Assembly: GCA_963775875.1 (NCBI GenBank) | Contig: CAVZKP010000014.1 | Coordinates: 186,001-250,000, forward strand | Origin: AP-15 sp963775875 | Lineage (GTDB): Bacteria; Pseudomonadota; Alphaproteobacteria; ATCC43930; CGMCC-115725 | Length of the DNA: 64,000 nt | Direction: 5' to 3' | Shown: positions 41,996-49,721 of the stretch, piece by piece | Numbering within the stretch: the first letter of the stretch is position 1 | Layout of the letters: every line of letters begins with the position of its first letter | Notes under the pieces: generated by a model | What the model was told of the DNA's origin: nothing | Databases searched by the model: none | What the model saw: only the letters and a program-made list of their open reading frames with translations | Made by a program: the position numbers and the translations under genes

Positions 41996-42751
41996 ATGGC
42001 GGGACGCCTGGCGGGCAAACGGGCATTGGTGACGGCGGCGGCGCAAGGCATCGGCCGGGCCACGGCGCTGGCTTTTGCCGCCGAAGGCGCGAGCGTGCTG
42101 GCGACCGACATCGCTGAGGAAAAGCTCGCTCCGCTCGCCGACGCGCTGATCGCCACCCGCCGCCTTGACGTCACCGAGGACGACGCGATTGCGGCACTTG
42201 CCGTCGAATTAGGCCCGCTCGACGTGTTGTTCAATTGCGCGGGCTTTGTCCATCACGGGACGATACTCGACGCCGAACCGATCGACTGGGACGCATCCTT
42301 CGCCCTCAATGTGCGCTCGATGTTTATGATGATCCGCGCCTTTTTGCCGAAGATGCTGGAACGGGGAACCGGCGCCTCGATCGTCAACATGGCCTCGACC
42401 GTTTCCTCGGTCAAAGGCGCGCCGGACCGCTGCGTCTATGGCGCGACCAAGGCGGCGGTGATCGGATTGACCAAATCGGTTGCCGCCGACTTCATCACCT
42501 CCGGCATCCGCTGCAACGCGATCTGCCCTGGCACGATCGAGACCCCCTCGCTGGAGGATCGCATCGCCGCGCGGGGGGTCCGCATCGTCGGCGGCAGCGA
42601 GGCGGCGCGCCGCGGTTTTGTCGAGCGTCAGCCTTTGGGCCGGCTCGGCACCCCGGAAGAGGTGGCGGCGCTCGCGGTCTATCTGGCATCCGACGAAGCC
42701 TCGTTCACCACTGGCGCGATCCATGTGATCGACGGCGGCTTTACGCTGTGA
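41996..42751 (+). CDS. Short-chain dehydrogenase (DHRS6/BDH2-like)
   Basis: A 251-residue NAD(P)-dependent oxidoreductase with GKRALVTAAAQGIGRATALAF (cofactor site), LFNCAGFV, the active-site Ser in VNMASTVSSVKG and YGATKAAVIGLTKS (Tyr-X3-Lys). The segment CPGTIETPSLEDRIAARG is close to DHRS6 and 2-keto-3-deoxy-L-fuconate dehydrogenases. The FAH-family gene follows after 22 bp with its own ribosome binding site. In L-fucose and L-rhamnose non-phosphorylating pathways these two activities are consecutive, so a sugar-acid route is plausible but not proven. Confidence 0.88.
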   Translation: MAGRLAGKRALVTAAAQGIGRATALAFAAEGASVLATDIAEEKLAPLADALIATRRLDVTEDDAIAALAVELGPLDVLFNCAGFVHHGTILDAEPIDWDASFALNVRSMFMMIRAFLPKMLERGTGASIVNMASTVSSVKGAPDRCVYGATKAAVIGLTKSVAADFITSGIRCNAICPGTIETPSLEDRIAARGVRIVGGSEAARRGFVERQPLGRLGTPEEVAALAVYLASDEASFTTGAIHVIDGGFTL

Positions 42752-42773
42752 CCTGCAACAGGAGGCAATTCCG

Positions 42774-43622
42774 ATGAAGCTCCTTCGCTACGGGCCCGCC
42801 GGCCATGAAAAACCGGGTCTCCTCGATCGCGACGGCAAGATCCGCGACCTCTCCGGCATTGTCGGCGACATCGACGGCGAAACCCTCGCGCCGGCCGCTC
42901 TCGACCGGCTGCGGCGCACCGATCCGGCGAGCCTGCCGCTGGTTGCGGGCGCGCCGCGGCTCGGCCCCTGCGTCGGCCGGGTGCCGAAATTCATCGCCAT
43001 CGGCCTCAACTACCGCCAGCACGCGGCGGAGACCGGGGCGGCGATCCCGAAGGAGCCGATCATCTTCATGAAGGCGACCTCGTCGATCTGCGGTCCCGAC
43101 GACGAGGTGATGATCCCCAAGGCCTCGCAGAAGACCGATTGGGAGGTCGAGCTCGGCATCGTCATCGGCAGCCTCGCGCGCTATGTCGCGGCCCATGAGG
43201 CGCGCCGCTACATTGCCGGCTATTGCATCGTCAACGATGTCTCGGAGCGCGAATTTCAGATCGAGCGCGGCGGCCAGTGGACCAAGGGCAAGAGCGCCGA
43301 CACCTTTGGCCCGATCGGGCCTTGGGTGGTCACCGCCGACGAGGTCCCGGACCCGGGCAAGCTCGCGCTGTGGACCGAGGTCAACGGCCGGCGGGTGCAG
43401 AACAGCAACACCTCCGACCTGATCTTTGGCATCGACGAGATCGTCAGCTATGTCAGCCATTTCCTCAGCCTGATGCCGGGTGACGTGATCGCCACCGGAA
43501 CCCCCTCCGGGGTCGGGCTCGGCATGAAGCCGCCGCAATTTCTCAAACCCGGCGACCGGATGCGGCTATCGGTCGAGGGCCTGGGCGAGCAGAACCAGCA
43601 TGTCGTGGCCTATAACGGATAG
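42774..43622 (+). CDS. FAH-family hydrolase (2,4-diketo-3-deoxy-fuconate hydrolase-like)
   Basis: A 282-residue FAH-fold enzyme. IGLNYRQHAAETGAAIPKEPIIFMKATSSICG, DWEVELGIVIG with two metal Glu, GYCIVNDVSEREFQ, KSADTFGPIGPWVV, NTSDLIFGIDEIVSYVS and PGDVIATGTPSGVGLGM are standard in order. It carries AGGAGG before the ATG. It probably splits a 2,4-dioxo acid produced by the neighbouring SDR; 5-carboxymethyl-2-hydroxymuconate isomerase-like activity is the alternative. Confidence 0.92.
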   Translation: MKLLRYGPAGHEKPGLLDRDGKIRDLSGIVGDIDGETLAPAALDRLRRTDPASLPLVAGAPRLGPCVGRVPKFIAIGLNYRQHAAETGAAIPKEPIIFMKATSSICGPDDEVMIPKASQKTDWEVELGIVIGSLARYVAAHEARRYIAGYCIVNDVSEREFQIERGGQWTKGKSADTFGPIGPWVVTADEVPDPGKLALWTEVNGRRVQNSNTSDLIFGIDEIVSYVSHFLSLMPGDVIATGTPSGVGLGMKPPQFLKPGDRMRLSVEGLGEQNQHVVAYNG

Positions 43623-43758
43623 TGCCGATGGCGACCGCGCGGCCGGCGTGAAAATGGGGCGGCAATAAGGCGATCCGACGGCTAGCGCGAGGCAACTAAG
43701 TTGCGATATATTGGGCGTTCGCAGTGCTCGTCGCATTCTATCCACGGTTAGAGAAACC

Positions 43759-44286
43759 ATGTTCGAACGCCGCCCCGGTTTCTTCCGCGAGGACACCCCC
43801 GCAGGCCGTCGCCTCGAAGCCAAAGTCAAGTGGTTCAACGCCAGCAAGGGTTTTGGCTTTGTCACCCCATCCGATGGGTCGCAGGATGCGTTTCTGCCGA
43901 TGGCGGTCCTGCGCCGCGCCGGGTACGAGGAGGTGCCCGAGGGCGCCTCGATCACCTGCGAAGTCGGCGCCGGCGCGAAAGGCCCGCTGGTGACCAGCGT
44001 TCTGAATGTCGATAGCAGCACGTCGACGGCGCCGTCCGGAGGAAGCGGCGGTTTCGACCGGCGCACCCCGCGGCCGTCCATGGCCCTCGAGGGCGCGGTC
44101 AAATGGTTCGAGGCCGACAAGGGCTACGGGTTCATTTCGCCCGATGGCGGCGGCAAGGATGTGTTTATTCACATCACCGCCTTGCGCCGCAGCGGCGTCA
44201 TCGCGCTCGATCCGGGTCAGCGCGTCCGGGTCGAGGTCGTCGACGGCAAGAAAGGCCTGGAGGCCGAACGCGTCATCCTGATCTGA
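43759..44286 (+). CDS. Double cold-shock-domain protein
   Basis: A 175-residue protein with two cold-shock domains. The first (about 20-85) has AKVKWFNASKGFGFVTPSDGSQDAFLPM, the second (about 110-175) has GAVKWFEADKGYGFISPDGGGKDVFIHITAL; both keep RNP1 (KGFGF, KGYGF) and RNP2 (DVFIH; DAFLP in the first). A Ser/Gly-rich linker joins them. Such fused proteins are typical of alphaproteobacteria and act as RNA chaperones. The ATG at 43759 follows AGAGAAA. GCAAC-TAA-GTTGC (43692-43704) upstream may be regulatory. Confidence 0.93.
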   Translation: MFERRPGFFREDTPAGRRLEAKVKWFNASKGFGFVTPSDGSQDAFLPMAVLRRAGYEEVPEGASITCEVGAGAKGPLVTSVLNVDSSTSTAPSGGSGGFDRRTPRPSMALEGAVKWFEADKGYGFISPDGGGKDVFIHITALRRSGVIALDPGQRVRVEVVDGKKGLEAERVILI

Positions 44287-44516
44287 CGGCGCCGCTGCAA
44301 TCGGAGGCGCAGCCGGATCGGCAACGGGTCGGTGCTGCAAGCGGCCGGTGTCTGCTCCGATCGCGGCTGCGCAGGTTGGCCAAATGACCGAATTGTTAAG
44401 CACCAGGATGACGTAGGCGGCGCGGCATGGTACCCCTATTCCAATAAATGCGCCCGGAACCCCGGCTCCGGAGGCGTGCCGCGAGTTGCGGCGCCGGCCA
44501 TGACGAGAGCGAGACG

Positions 44517-45155
44517 ATGGATTTGCACGATACGATCCGGACATACCGCTTGTTTTCCGGCTCTTACGACATCGTTTTCGGCCCGGTGTTTCACCCCGGA
44601 CGCAAGGAGGCGGTGCGCATCGCCAACGACCGGCCAGGGCAGCGCATTCTCGAAGTCGGGGTCGGCACCGGCCTGTCGCTGCCATATTTCCGGCCCGATT
44701 CGCGGGTGACCGGCATCGATGTCTCGGCCGAAATGCTGGAGAAGGCCAAACGGCGTACCGAGCAGCAGAGCCTCGCGCATGTCGAGGGCCTCCATCTGAT
44801 GGATGCCGAGAATTTGGAATTTGCCGACAATTCGTTCGATGCGGTTTTGGCGCTTTATGTCGCCTCGGTCGTGCCGAGCCCGGCGCGGTTCGCCGCGGAG
44901 ATGCGGCGGGTGTGCATCCCGGGCGGCGCGATCGTCGTGGTCAATCACTTCACCAGCGAAAACCCGGCCGCGCGGTTCATGGAAAAGCGCCTGGCCCACC
45001 TCGCCCGCCATATCGGTTTTCACGCCGATTTCCCGTTCGAGACATTCCAGCGCGACAGCCGGCTGTCGATCCGCGAAGTCCGGCCGAGCAATCTTTTCGG
45101 CTATTGGAAGCTGTTGCGCTGCGTCAACGAAAAGCCGGCGTCGAGCCCCAGCTGA
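44517..45155 (+). CDS. pmtA: Phosphatidylethanolamine N-methyltransferase (PmtA type)
   Basis: A 212-residue SAM-dependent methyltransferase. RTYRLFSGSYDIVFGPVFHPGRKEAV is the PmtA-specific start; ILEVGVGTGLSLPYF binds SAM, followed by VTGIDVSAEMLEKAKRR, FADNSFDAVLALYVASVVPSP and PGGAIVVVNHFTSENP. It lacks membrane helices, as in the Rhodobacter/Agrobacterium class, and would methylate phosphatidylethanolamine up to phosphatidylcholine at the membrane surface. It is monocistronic here. Confidence 0.85.
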   Translation: MDLHDTIRTYRLFSGSYDIVFGPVFHPGRKEAVRIANDRPGQRILEVGVGTGLSLPYFRPDSRVTGIDVSAEMLEKAKRRTEQQSLAHVEGLHLMDAENLEFADNSFDAVLALYVASVVPSPARFAAEMRRVCIPGGAIVVVNHFTSENPAARFMEKRLAHLARHIGFHADFPFETFQRDSRLSIREVRPSNLFGYWKLLRCVNEKPASSPS

Positions 45156-45177
45156 GGACCGCGCGCCCGGCGCAGGC

Positions 45178-45975
45178 TTAGGCGGCGGGATACCAGCCGG
45201 GCCGGCGCTTTTCGGCGAAGCTCGCGAGCCCCTCGGCCGCCTCTGGCGAGCATCGGCGCGCTGCCGCCTCGCTGATGATGCGCTCGCGGAAAGCCCGGCT
45301 ATCCGGGGTCTCGACCGCCTCGGCGACGAGCTGCTTGGTCATTGCCGCCGATTCCGGCGCCGCCATCAGCAGGCTGTCGACAATCTCTGCCGCCAGGGTC
45401 TCGAGCTCTTCGGCAGGACATAGCTGATGAACCAGCCCGATGCGCAACGCCTCGGCGGCGGCGAAGCGCTCGCCGGTTAGCGCCAGCCGCGCTGACGCTC
45501 GTGAGCCGATGCGATCGACGAGCAGCGGGATGATCGGCGCGGCGGTAATGCCCCAACGCACCTCGCTGATGGCGAAGACCGCGTCCTCTGCGGCAATTGC
45601 GATGTCGCAGGCCGCGGCGATGCCGATCCCACCGCCGAAGCAGCCGCCATGGATAAGCGCCACGGTCGGCTGCGGAAAATGGCGCAGCCCGTCAATCGCG
45701 TCGAGGGTGCGGCGCGAGAAATCGAGGTTCTGCTCCGGCGGCACCGTGCGCAGATGTCTGAGAAAGGCAAGGTCGGCCCCGGCCTGAAAATGCCGCCCGG
45801 CGCCACGCAGCACGACGCAGCGCAGACCGGCTTCGCCTGCCAAACGGGCGAAGGTATCGATCAGCCCGTCGATCAGCGCGCCGTCATAGGCGTTGCCGAC
45901 AGCCGGTCGATTGAGCGTGACCGAGGCGACGCCGCGCGAGTCGACCTGGCACAGCACCGTGTCGTTGCCGGACAT
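45178..45975 (-). CDS. Enoyl-CoA hydratase/isomerase family protein
   Basis: A 265-residue crotonase. GVASVTLNRPAVGNAYD, VLRGAGRHFQAGADLAFL and TVALIHGGCFGGGIGIAAACDIAIAAEDAVFAISEVRWGITAAPIIPLLV give both oxyanion-hole segments; EVRWGI holds the catalytic Glu and the third position of the second site is Gly/Ile rather than acidic, as in isomerase-like members. It closely follows the FMN reductase gene (9 bp gap) on the same strand, so the two form one operon. Confidence 0.9.
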   Translation of the reverse strand: MSGNDTVLCQVDSRGVASVTLNRPAVGNAYDGALIDGLIDTFARLAGEAGLRCVVLRGAGRHFQAGADLAFLRHLRTVPPEQNLDFSRRTLDAIDGLRHFPQPTVALIHGGCFGGGIGIAAACDIAIAAEDAVFAISEVRWGITAAPIIPLLVDRIGSRASARLALTGERFAAAEALRIGLVHQLCPAEELETLAAEIVDSLLMAAPESAAMTKQLVAEAVETPDSRAFRERIISEAAARRCSPEAAEGLASFAEKRRPGWYPAA

Positions 45976-45984
45976 GTCGATGGC

Positions 45985-46563
45985 CTAAGCCCTGTCCCGG
46001 TCTACCGGCCGCCACACAGCGATCTCGCGCAGCAATGCCTCAACCGCGCCGCAGGCAAAGCCGAGCGAGGTCTCGTCGACGAGCCTGCCGTCTCGGACCT
46101 TGTCGGCGCAGGCGGTGATGATGACCTCGCGCGCCAGAACCACTCGCGACAGCATCGAAGCGAGCGTGACCCGCATGTGTTCGAGGCAGCGCGCGCCGCC
46201 AAGTGGCCCTCGCGACGTCGTCATGATCGCCACCGGCTTGTACGCCATGACCGAGGCGAAGGCCGGGCGCGAGGCCCAGTCCAGAGCGTTCTTTAGCACG
46301 CCCGGAATGCTGTGGTTGAATTCGGGGGCACATAGCACGAGCCCGTCGGCGGCATCGATCGCGGCGAGCAATGCCTTGACCGGGGCCGGACGCTTTTCGC
46401 CTTCGAGATCCTGGTTGTAGGCCGGGATCGGCGCGAGATCCCAGACTGTCAATTCGGCGGCATCGGCGAATTTCCGGCCCAGGGTTTCGAGCACGGCGTT
46501 CGAATACGAGCCGGCGCGTAGGCTGCCCGACATTCCGATCAGGCGCGGCAATGCTTTTGTCAT
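45985..46563 (-). CDS. NADPH-dependent FMN reductase (flavodoxin-like)
   Basis: A 192-residue flavodoxin-fold reductase. LIGMSGSLRAGSYSNAVLE binds FMN phosphate, and DGLVLCAPEFNHSIPGVLKNALDWASRP is the family's PEYN-like motif, here PEFN. KPVAIMTTSRGPLGGARCLEHMR completes the site. It reduces FMN or quinones with NAD(P)H. The ATG follows GAGGAAC. It precedes the enoyl-CoA hydratase in the same operon. Confidence 0.92.
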   Translation of the reverse strand: MTKALPRLIGMSGSLRAGSYSNAVLETLGRKFADAAELTVWDLAPIPAYNQDLEGEKRPAPVKALLAAIDAADGLVLCAPEFNHSIPGVLKNALDWASRPAFASVMAYKPVAIMTTSRGPLGGARCLEHMRVTLASMLSRVVLAREVIITACADKVRDGRLVDETSLGFACGAVEALLREIAVWRPVDRDRA

Positions 46564-46702
46564 CGTGCAATTGTTCCTCGGCCGGCGAGCGGCTGATCGT
46601 CATAGCCAAAGCCGCTTGCGAATGGCAACCTTCTCGCTCTGGCTGGAGCGAGGCTGATTTACCCAATGCTGCAGGGATGCTCGAATTGACGAAGCTGCCC
46701 GG

Positions 46703-47858
46703 ATGAGTTTGCGGCCGTCGCGGCGCGGGCTCATCCCGCCCTTTATCGCCATGGATATGCTGCGCGCCGCCAATGAGCGCGAGGCGGCCGGCGCCGATGT
46801 GATCCACCTCGAAGTCGGCCAGCCCGGGACCCAGGCGCCCGAAGCTGTGCGCGAGGCGGCCCGGCACGCCCTGGCGCACGAACCGATCGGTTATACCGAC
46901 GCGCTCGGCATCGCACCGTTGCGACAGGCGATCGCCGCTCATTACCACGCGCAATATGGGGTCGCCGTCGATCCCGGCGAGGTTGTGGTCACCACGGGTT
47001 CCTCGGCCGCCTTTCAGCTGGCGTTTCTCGCCGCATTCGAGGCCGGCGACCGGGTGGCGCTGGCCGCACCGGGCTATCCCGCCTACCGCAACATCCTCGG
47101 CGCGCTCGGGATCGAGCCGGTGTTGATCGAGGTCGGCGAAAATACCCACTATCAACCGAACCCCGAACTCCTCGCCGAAGCGGGGCCGCTCGACGGTCTG
47201 GTCATCGCCAGCCCGGCCAATCCGACCGGCACGATGATTGCCGCCGCCGATTTGGCGCGGCTCGCGGGCTGGTGCCGCGAGCGCGGCATCCGTCTGATTT
47301 CGGACGAGATTTATCACGGGATCATCTATGAGGCGCCAGCGGCAACGGTGCGGGCCTACGGGCGTGAGGCGGTGGTCATCAACTCCTTCTCGAAATATTA
47401 CAGCATGACCGGCTGGCGGCTCGGCTGGATGCTGGCGCCGCCGGATCTGGCGCGCTCGGTCGAGTGTCTGGGCCAGAATTTCTACATCTCGCCGCCAGCC
47501 TTGTCACAGCTCGCCGCGATCCCGGTATTCGGCTGCCGCGCCGAGCTCGATGGCCATGTCGCGCGCTACCGCGCCAACCGGGATCTGCTGATCGGGAGCT
47601 TCTCCGCCGCCGGACTCACCCGCTTCGCTCCGGCCGAAGGGGCGTTCTACCTCTATGTCGATATCTCCGAACTGAGCCGCGACAGCGTCGATTTCTGCCG
47701 CCGCCTGCTTAGGCGAGACCGGCGTGGCGATAACCCCGGGGCTCGACTTCGACCCGCTGAACGGCGGCGGCTGGGTGCGTCTCTCTTTCGCTGGCGCGAC
47801 CGAAGACGTGGCCAAGGCGGCGCGCCGCCTCGCCGACTGGCTGCCGCGCGCAGAGTGA
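46703..47858 (+). pseudogene. PLP-dependent class I aminotransferase, one-base frameshift near the 3' end
   Basis: The frame from ATG 46703 encodes a normal class I aminotransferase: VIHLEVGQPGTQAPE, IGYTDALGIAPLRQAIA, VVTTGSSAAFQLAFLAAF, LVIASPANPTGTMI, LISDEIYHGIIYE, VVINSFSKYYSMTGWRLGWML with the PLP Lys, and AEGAFYLYVDISELS. At 47708-47714 the frame breaks; the +1 frame continues with GETGVAITPGLDFDPLNGGGWVRLSFAGATEDVAKAARRLADWL and ends at 47858, giving 384 residues. The break lies at CTT-AGG-C with one extra base. The protein is otherwise complete, so an assembly indel, new mutation or +1 slippage are all possible. Confidence 0.85.
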
Positions 47859-48243
47859 GGCTCAAGGGCCGAAGGCGACGGCCCGCATCGCGGAGGGATC
47901 GGGCTCCACGGTCCCACATCCTCGGGATGTGACGAAGCGCAAATTGAGGGCGACCCCCGAGTGCTCAAAACCTAACTCTTGGTAGCCGGCGCCTACGGCT
48001 GGAGTCCAGCCCATAGCAGAACTCTCAGCCTTCCCGCCGGATCTGCCTTTTATGGCCTTTTACGACCTTCGTTCAAAGCCCGCCTGGCCCCATAATAGGT
48101 TCGCCGTGGGTTACCTTCCCAGCATGCTATGCACCGAAGACGAGCGCCGGGATGCCACGATGGAGATCAGCGGCTGGCACCAAACCGGCGCCGCAACGGC
48201 GGCGTTGAGAGAGTGGATTTGACGCCAGAGACAGGGGGACGAA
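47859..48243. other. Intergenic region between aminotransferase and broken flavoprotein
   Basis: No supported gene in 385 bp. Open frames are Arg/Pro-rich. The stretch separates two aminotransferase-type 3' ends (47783-47858 and 48748-48828) and is the likely site of a past rearrangement. Confidence 0.5.
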
Positions 48244-48841
48244 ATGGCATTCGGGAAGGCATGCAGTCGTCATCGGGGCGAGCATCGGCGGCCTCTTGGC
48301 GGCCCGTGCACTGACGGACCATTACGAGACGGTAACCGTTGTCGATCGCGATACGCTGGCCGCAGAACGCGAGCCGCGCAAAGGCGTGCCGCAGGGTCGC
48401 CATGCGCACGGGCTTCTGGCCCGTGGTCGTGAGGTCCTCGAACAACTGTTTCCTGGATTCAGCGAGGAACTCGTCGCGCAAAACGCGCTCTATGGTGATG
48501 TCGCCGGCGACATCCTGTGGTTCAACCATGGCGTCTATCTGTACAACGTGCAGAGCGGGCTGGTCGGCCTTTTGGTCAGCCGCCCGTTGCTGGAGGCGGG
48601 CGTGCGGCGTCGGGTTCGTCAGCTTCCAAACCTCCGCCTTCACGAGGAAAGCAACGTGGTTGAGCCGGTATTCGATCGTGCCGGCCGGCGCGTCACCGGC
48701 GTCCTGGTTCAGCCCAGCGGCGGCACGACGCCGCCGGAAACGCTCGCGGCGGCTTTCTTTCGCCGGCGCGACCAGGGACGTGGCCGAAGCTGCACGGCGT
48801 TTGGCGTCACAGTGGCTGGCCAGCCGATAAGCGGCGGGTGA
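48244..48841 (+). pseudogene. Truncated FAD-dependent oxidoreductase fused to an aminotransferase tail
   Basis: After ATG 48244 (MAFG), a one-base shift in a GGG run leads into RHAVVIGASIGGLLAARALTDHYETVTVVDRD, an intact FAD-binding start, followed by KGVPQGRHAHGLLARGREVLEQLFPGF, VSRPLLEAGVRRRV and GRRVTGVLVQP. This is the N-terminal ~165 residues of a flavin monooxygenase that should be about 450 residues long. At about 48748 the homology stops. In another frame the DNA then encodes LSFAGATRDVAEAARRLASQWLASR, matching the C-terminus of the aminotransferase at 46703 but diverged in sequence. Two broken genes are therefore joined. Confidence 0.75.
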
Positions 48842-48871
48842 ACGGAATCCGGTAAGATCGACCGGACCGGG

Positions 48872-48877
48872 TTGACA
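48872..48877 (+). promoter_or_regulatory. -35 box of the imuA promoter
   Basis: TTGACA stands 70 bp before imuA, and the LexA box begins 17 bp later where the -10 element should lie. The -10 itself (AACAAA/ACAAAC) is weak, as often in this class. Confidence 0.5.
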
Positions 48878-48893
48878 ACGCGCCCGGGATTCG

Positions 48894-48908
48894 GAACAAA
48901 CCATGAAC
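48894..48908. promoter_or_regulatory. LexA (SOS) box, GAAC-N7-GAAC
   Basis: GAAC-AAACCAT-GAAC lies 34 bp before imuA; read on the other strand it is GTTC-N7-GTTC, the direct-repeat operator bound by LexA in alphaproteobacteria. It overlaps the expected -10 position of the TTGACA promoter, ideal for repression. The imuA-imuB-dnaE2 genes downstream are classical SOS genes, so the assignment is strong. Confidence 0.85.
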
Positions 48909-48941
48909 TAGCAACAAAACGGCAAGTGTGATTGCCGGAGC

Positions 48942-49721
48942 ATGTCCCGCGAGTTTCTGATGGCGCTGCGTGAACGGATCCGGCGCATCGAGCGGCCGGC
49001 AGCGGCGGTGCATGGGGTGACGCCGTTCGGCGTCGCCGCGATCGACCGGGCCTTGCCGGGCGGCGGGCTCGCACGCGGCGCCTTGCATGAGATCCTGGGA
49101 ATGGGCGGCGACGAGGAGGATGGCGCGCTCGCCGCCGCCTTCGCCGCCGGCATCCTCGCACGGCTCGATAAGGACGGGACCGTGCTTTGGTGCATGCCGC
49201 GGCCGGATCTTTACGGGCCCGGTCTGGCTGCCCACGGGCTCGATCCCGACCGCCTCGTGCTGGTTCGGGCACGACGCGACGACGAGATCCTGTGGGCGAT
49301 GGAGGAAGGGCTGCGCGCTACTGGCGTCGCCGCGGTGGTCGGCGAAGTGGGCGTGCTTCCATCGGTAGCGAGCCGTCGGTTGCAGCTTGCCGCCGAACAT
49401 TCCGGCATCACCGCTTTTCTGCTGCGGCGCTGGCGTGACGGCGGCGAGGCGGCGCGCGAACGCGATCTGCCGAATGCGGCGGCGACGCGCTGGCGGATCG
49501 CAGCGCTGCCGTCAGTTCCAGCGCGAGGCGAGCCGGGGATCGGGCATCCGCGCTGGCGGGTCGAGCTATTGCGCTGCCGCGGCGGCGAACCGGCACGCTG
49601 GGAGGTGGAGGTGATGGATGCGACGGGTTCTCTATCTCTGGTTGCCACGTTGGCCGATCGACCGAATGCGCCGTTCCGCGACGATGCCGTCCCGCCGGAA
49701 AAATTTCGGCGCGCCGGTTGA
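48942..49721 (+). CDS. imuA: ImuA, mutasome accessory protein
   Basis: A 259-residue RecA/SulA-like protein working with ImuB and DnaE2 in damage-induced mutagenesis. GVTPFGVAAIDRALPGGGLARGALHEILG is the ImuA start, a RecA-like region without a complete Walker A loop. AFAAGILARLDKDGTVLWCMPRPDLYGPGLAAHGLDPDRLVLVRAR, EGLRATGVAAVVGEV and RRLQLAAEHSG follow, ending with the conserved RWRVELLRCRGG. The ATG follows GGAG. Its last ~100 bp overlap imuB, as usual for this operon. Regulated by the LexA box at 48894. Confidence 0.9.
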   Translation: MSREFLMALRERIRRIERPAAAVHGVTPFGVAAIDRALPGGGLARGALHEILGMGGDEEDGALAAAFAAGILARLDKDGTVLWCMPRPDLYGPGLAAHGLDPDRLVLVRARRDDEILWAMEEGLRATGVAAVVGEVGVLPSVASRRLQLAAEHSGITAFLLRRWRDGGEAARERDLPNAAATRWRIAALPSVPARGEPGIGHPRWRVELLRCRGGEPARWEVEVMDATGSLSLVATLADRPNAPFRDDAVPPEKFRRAG

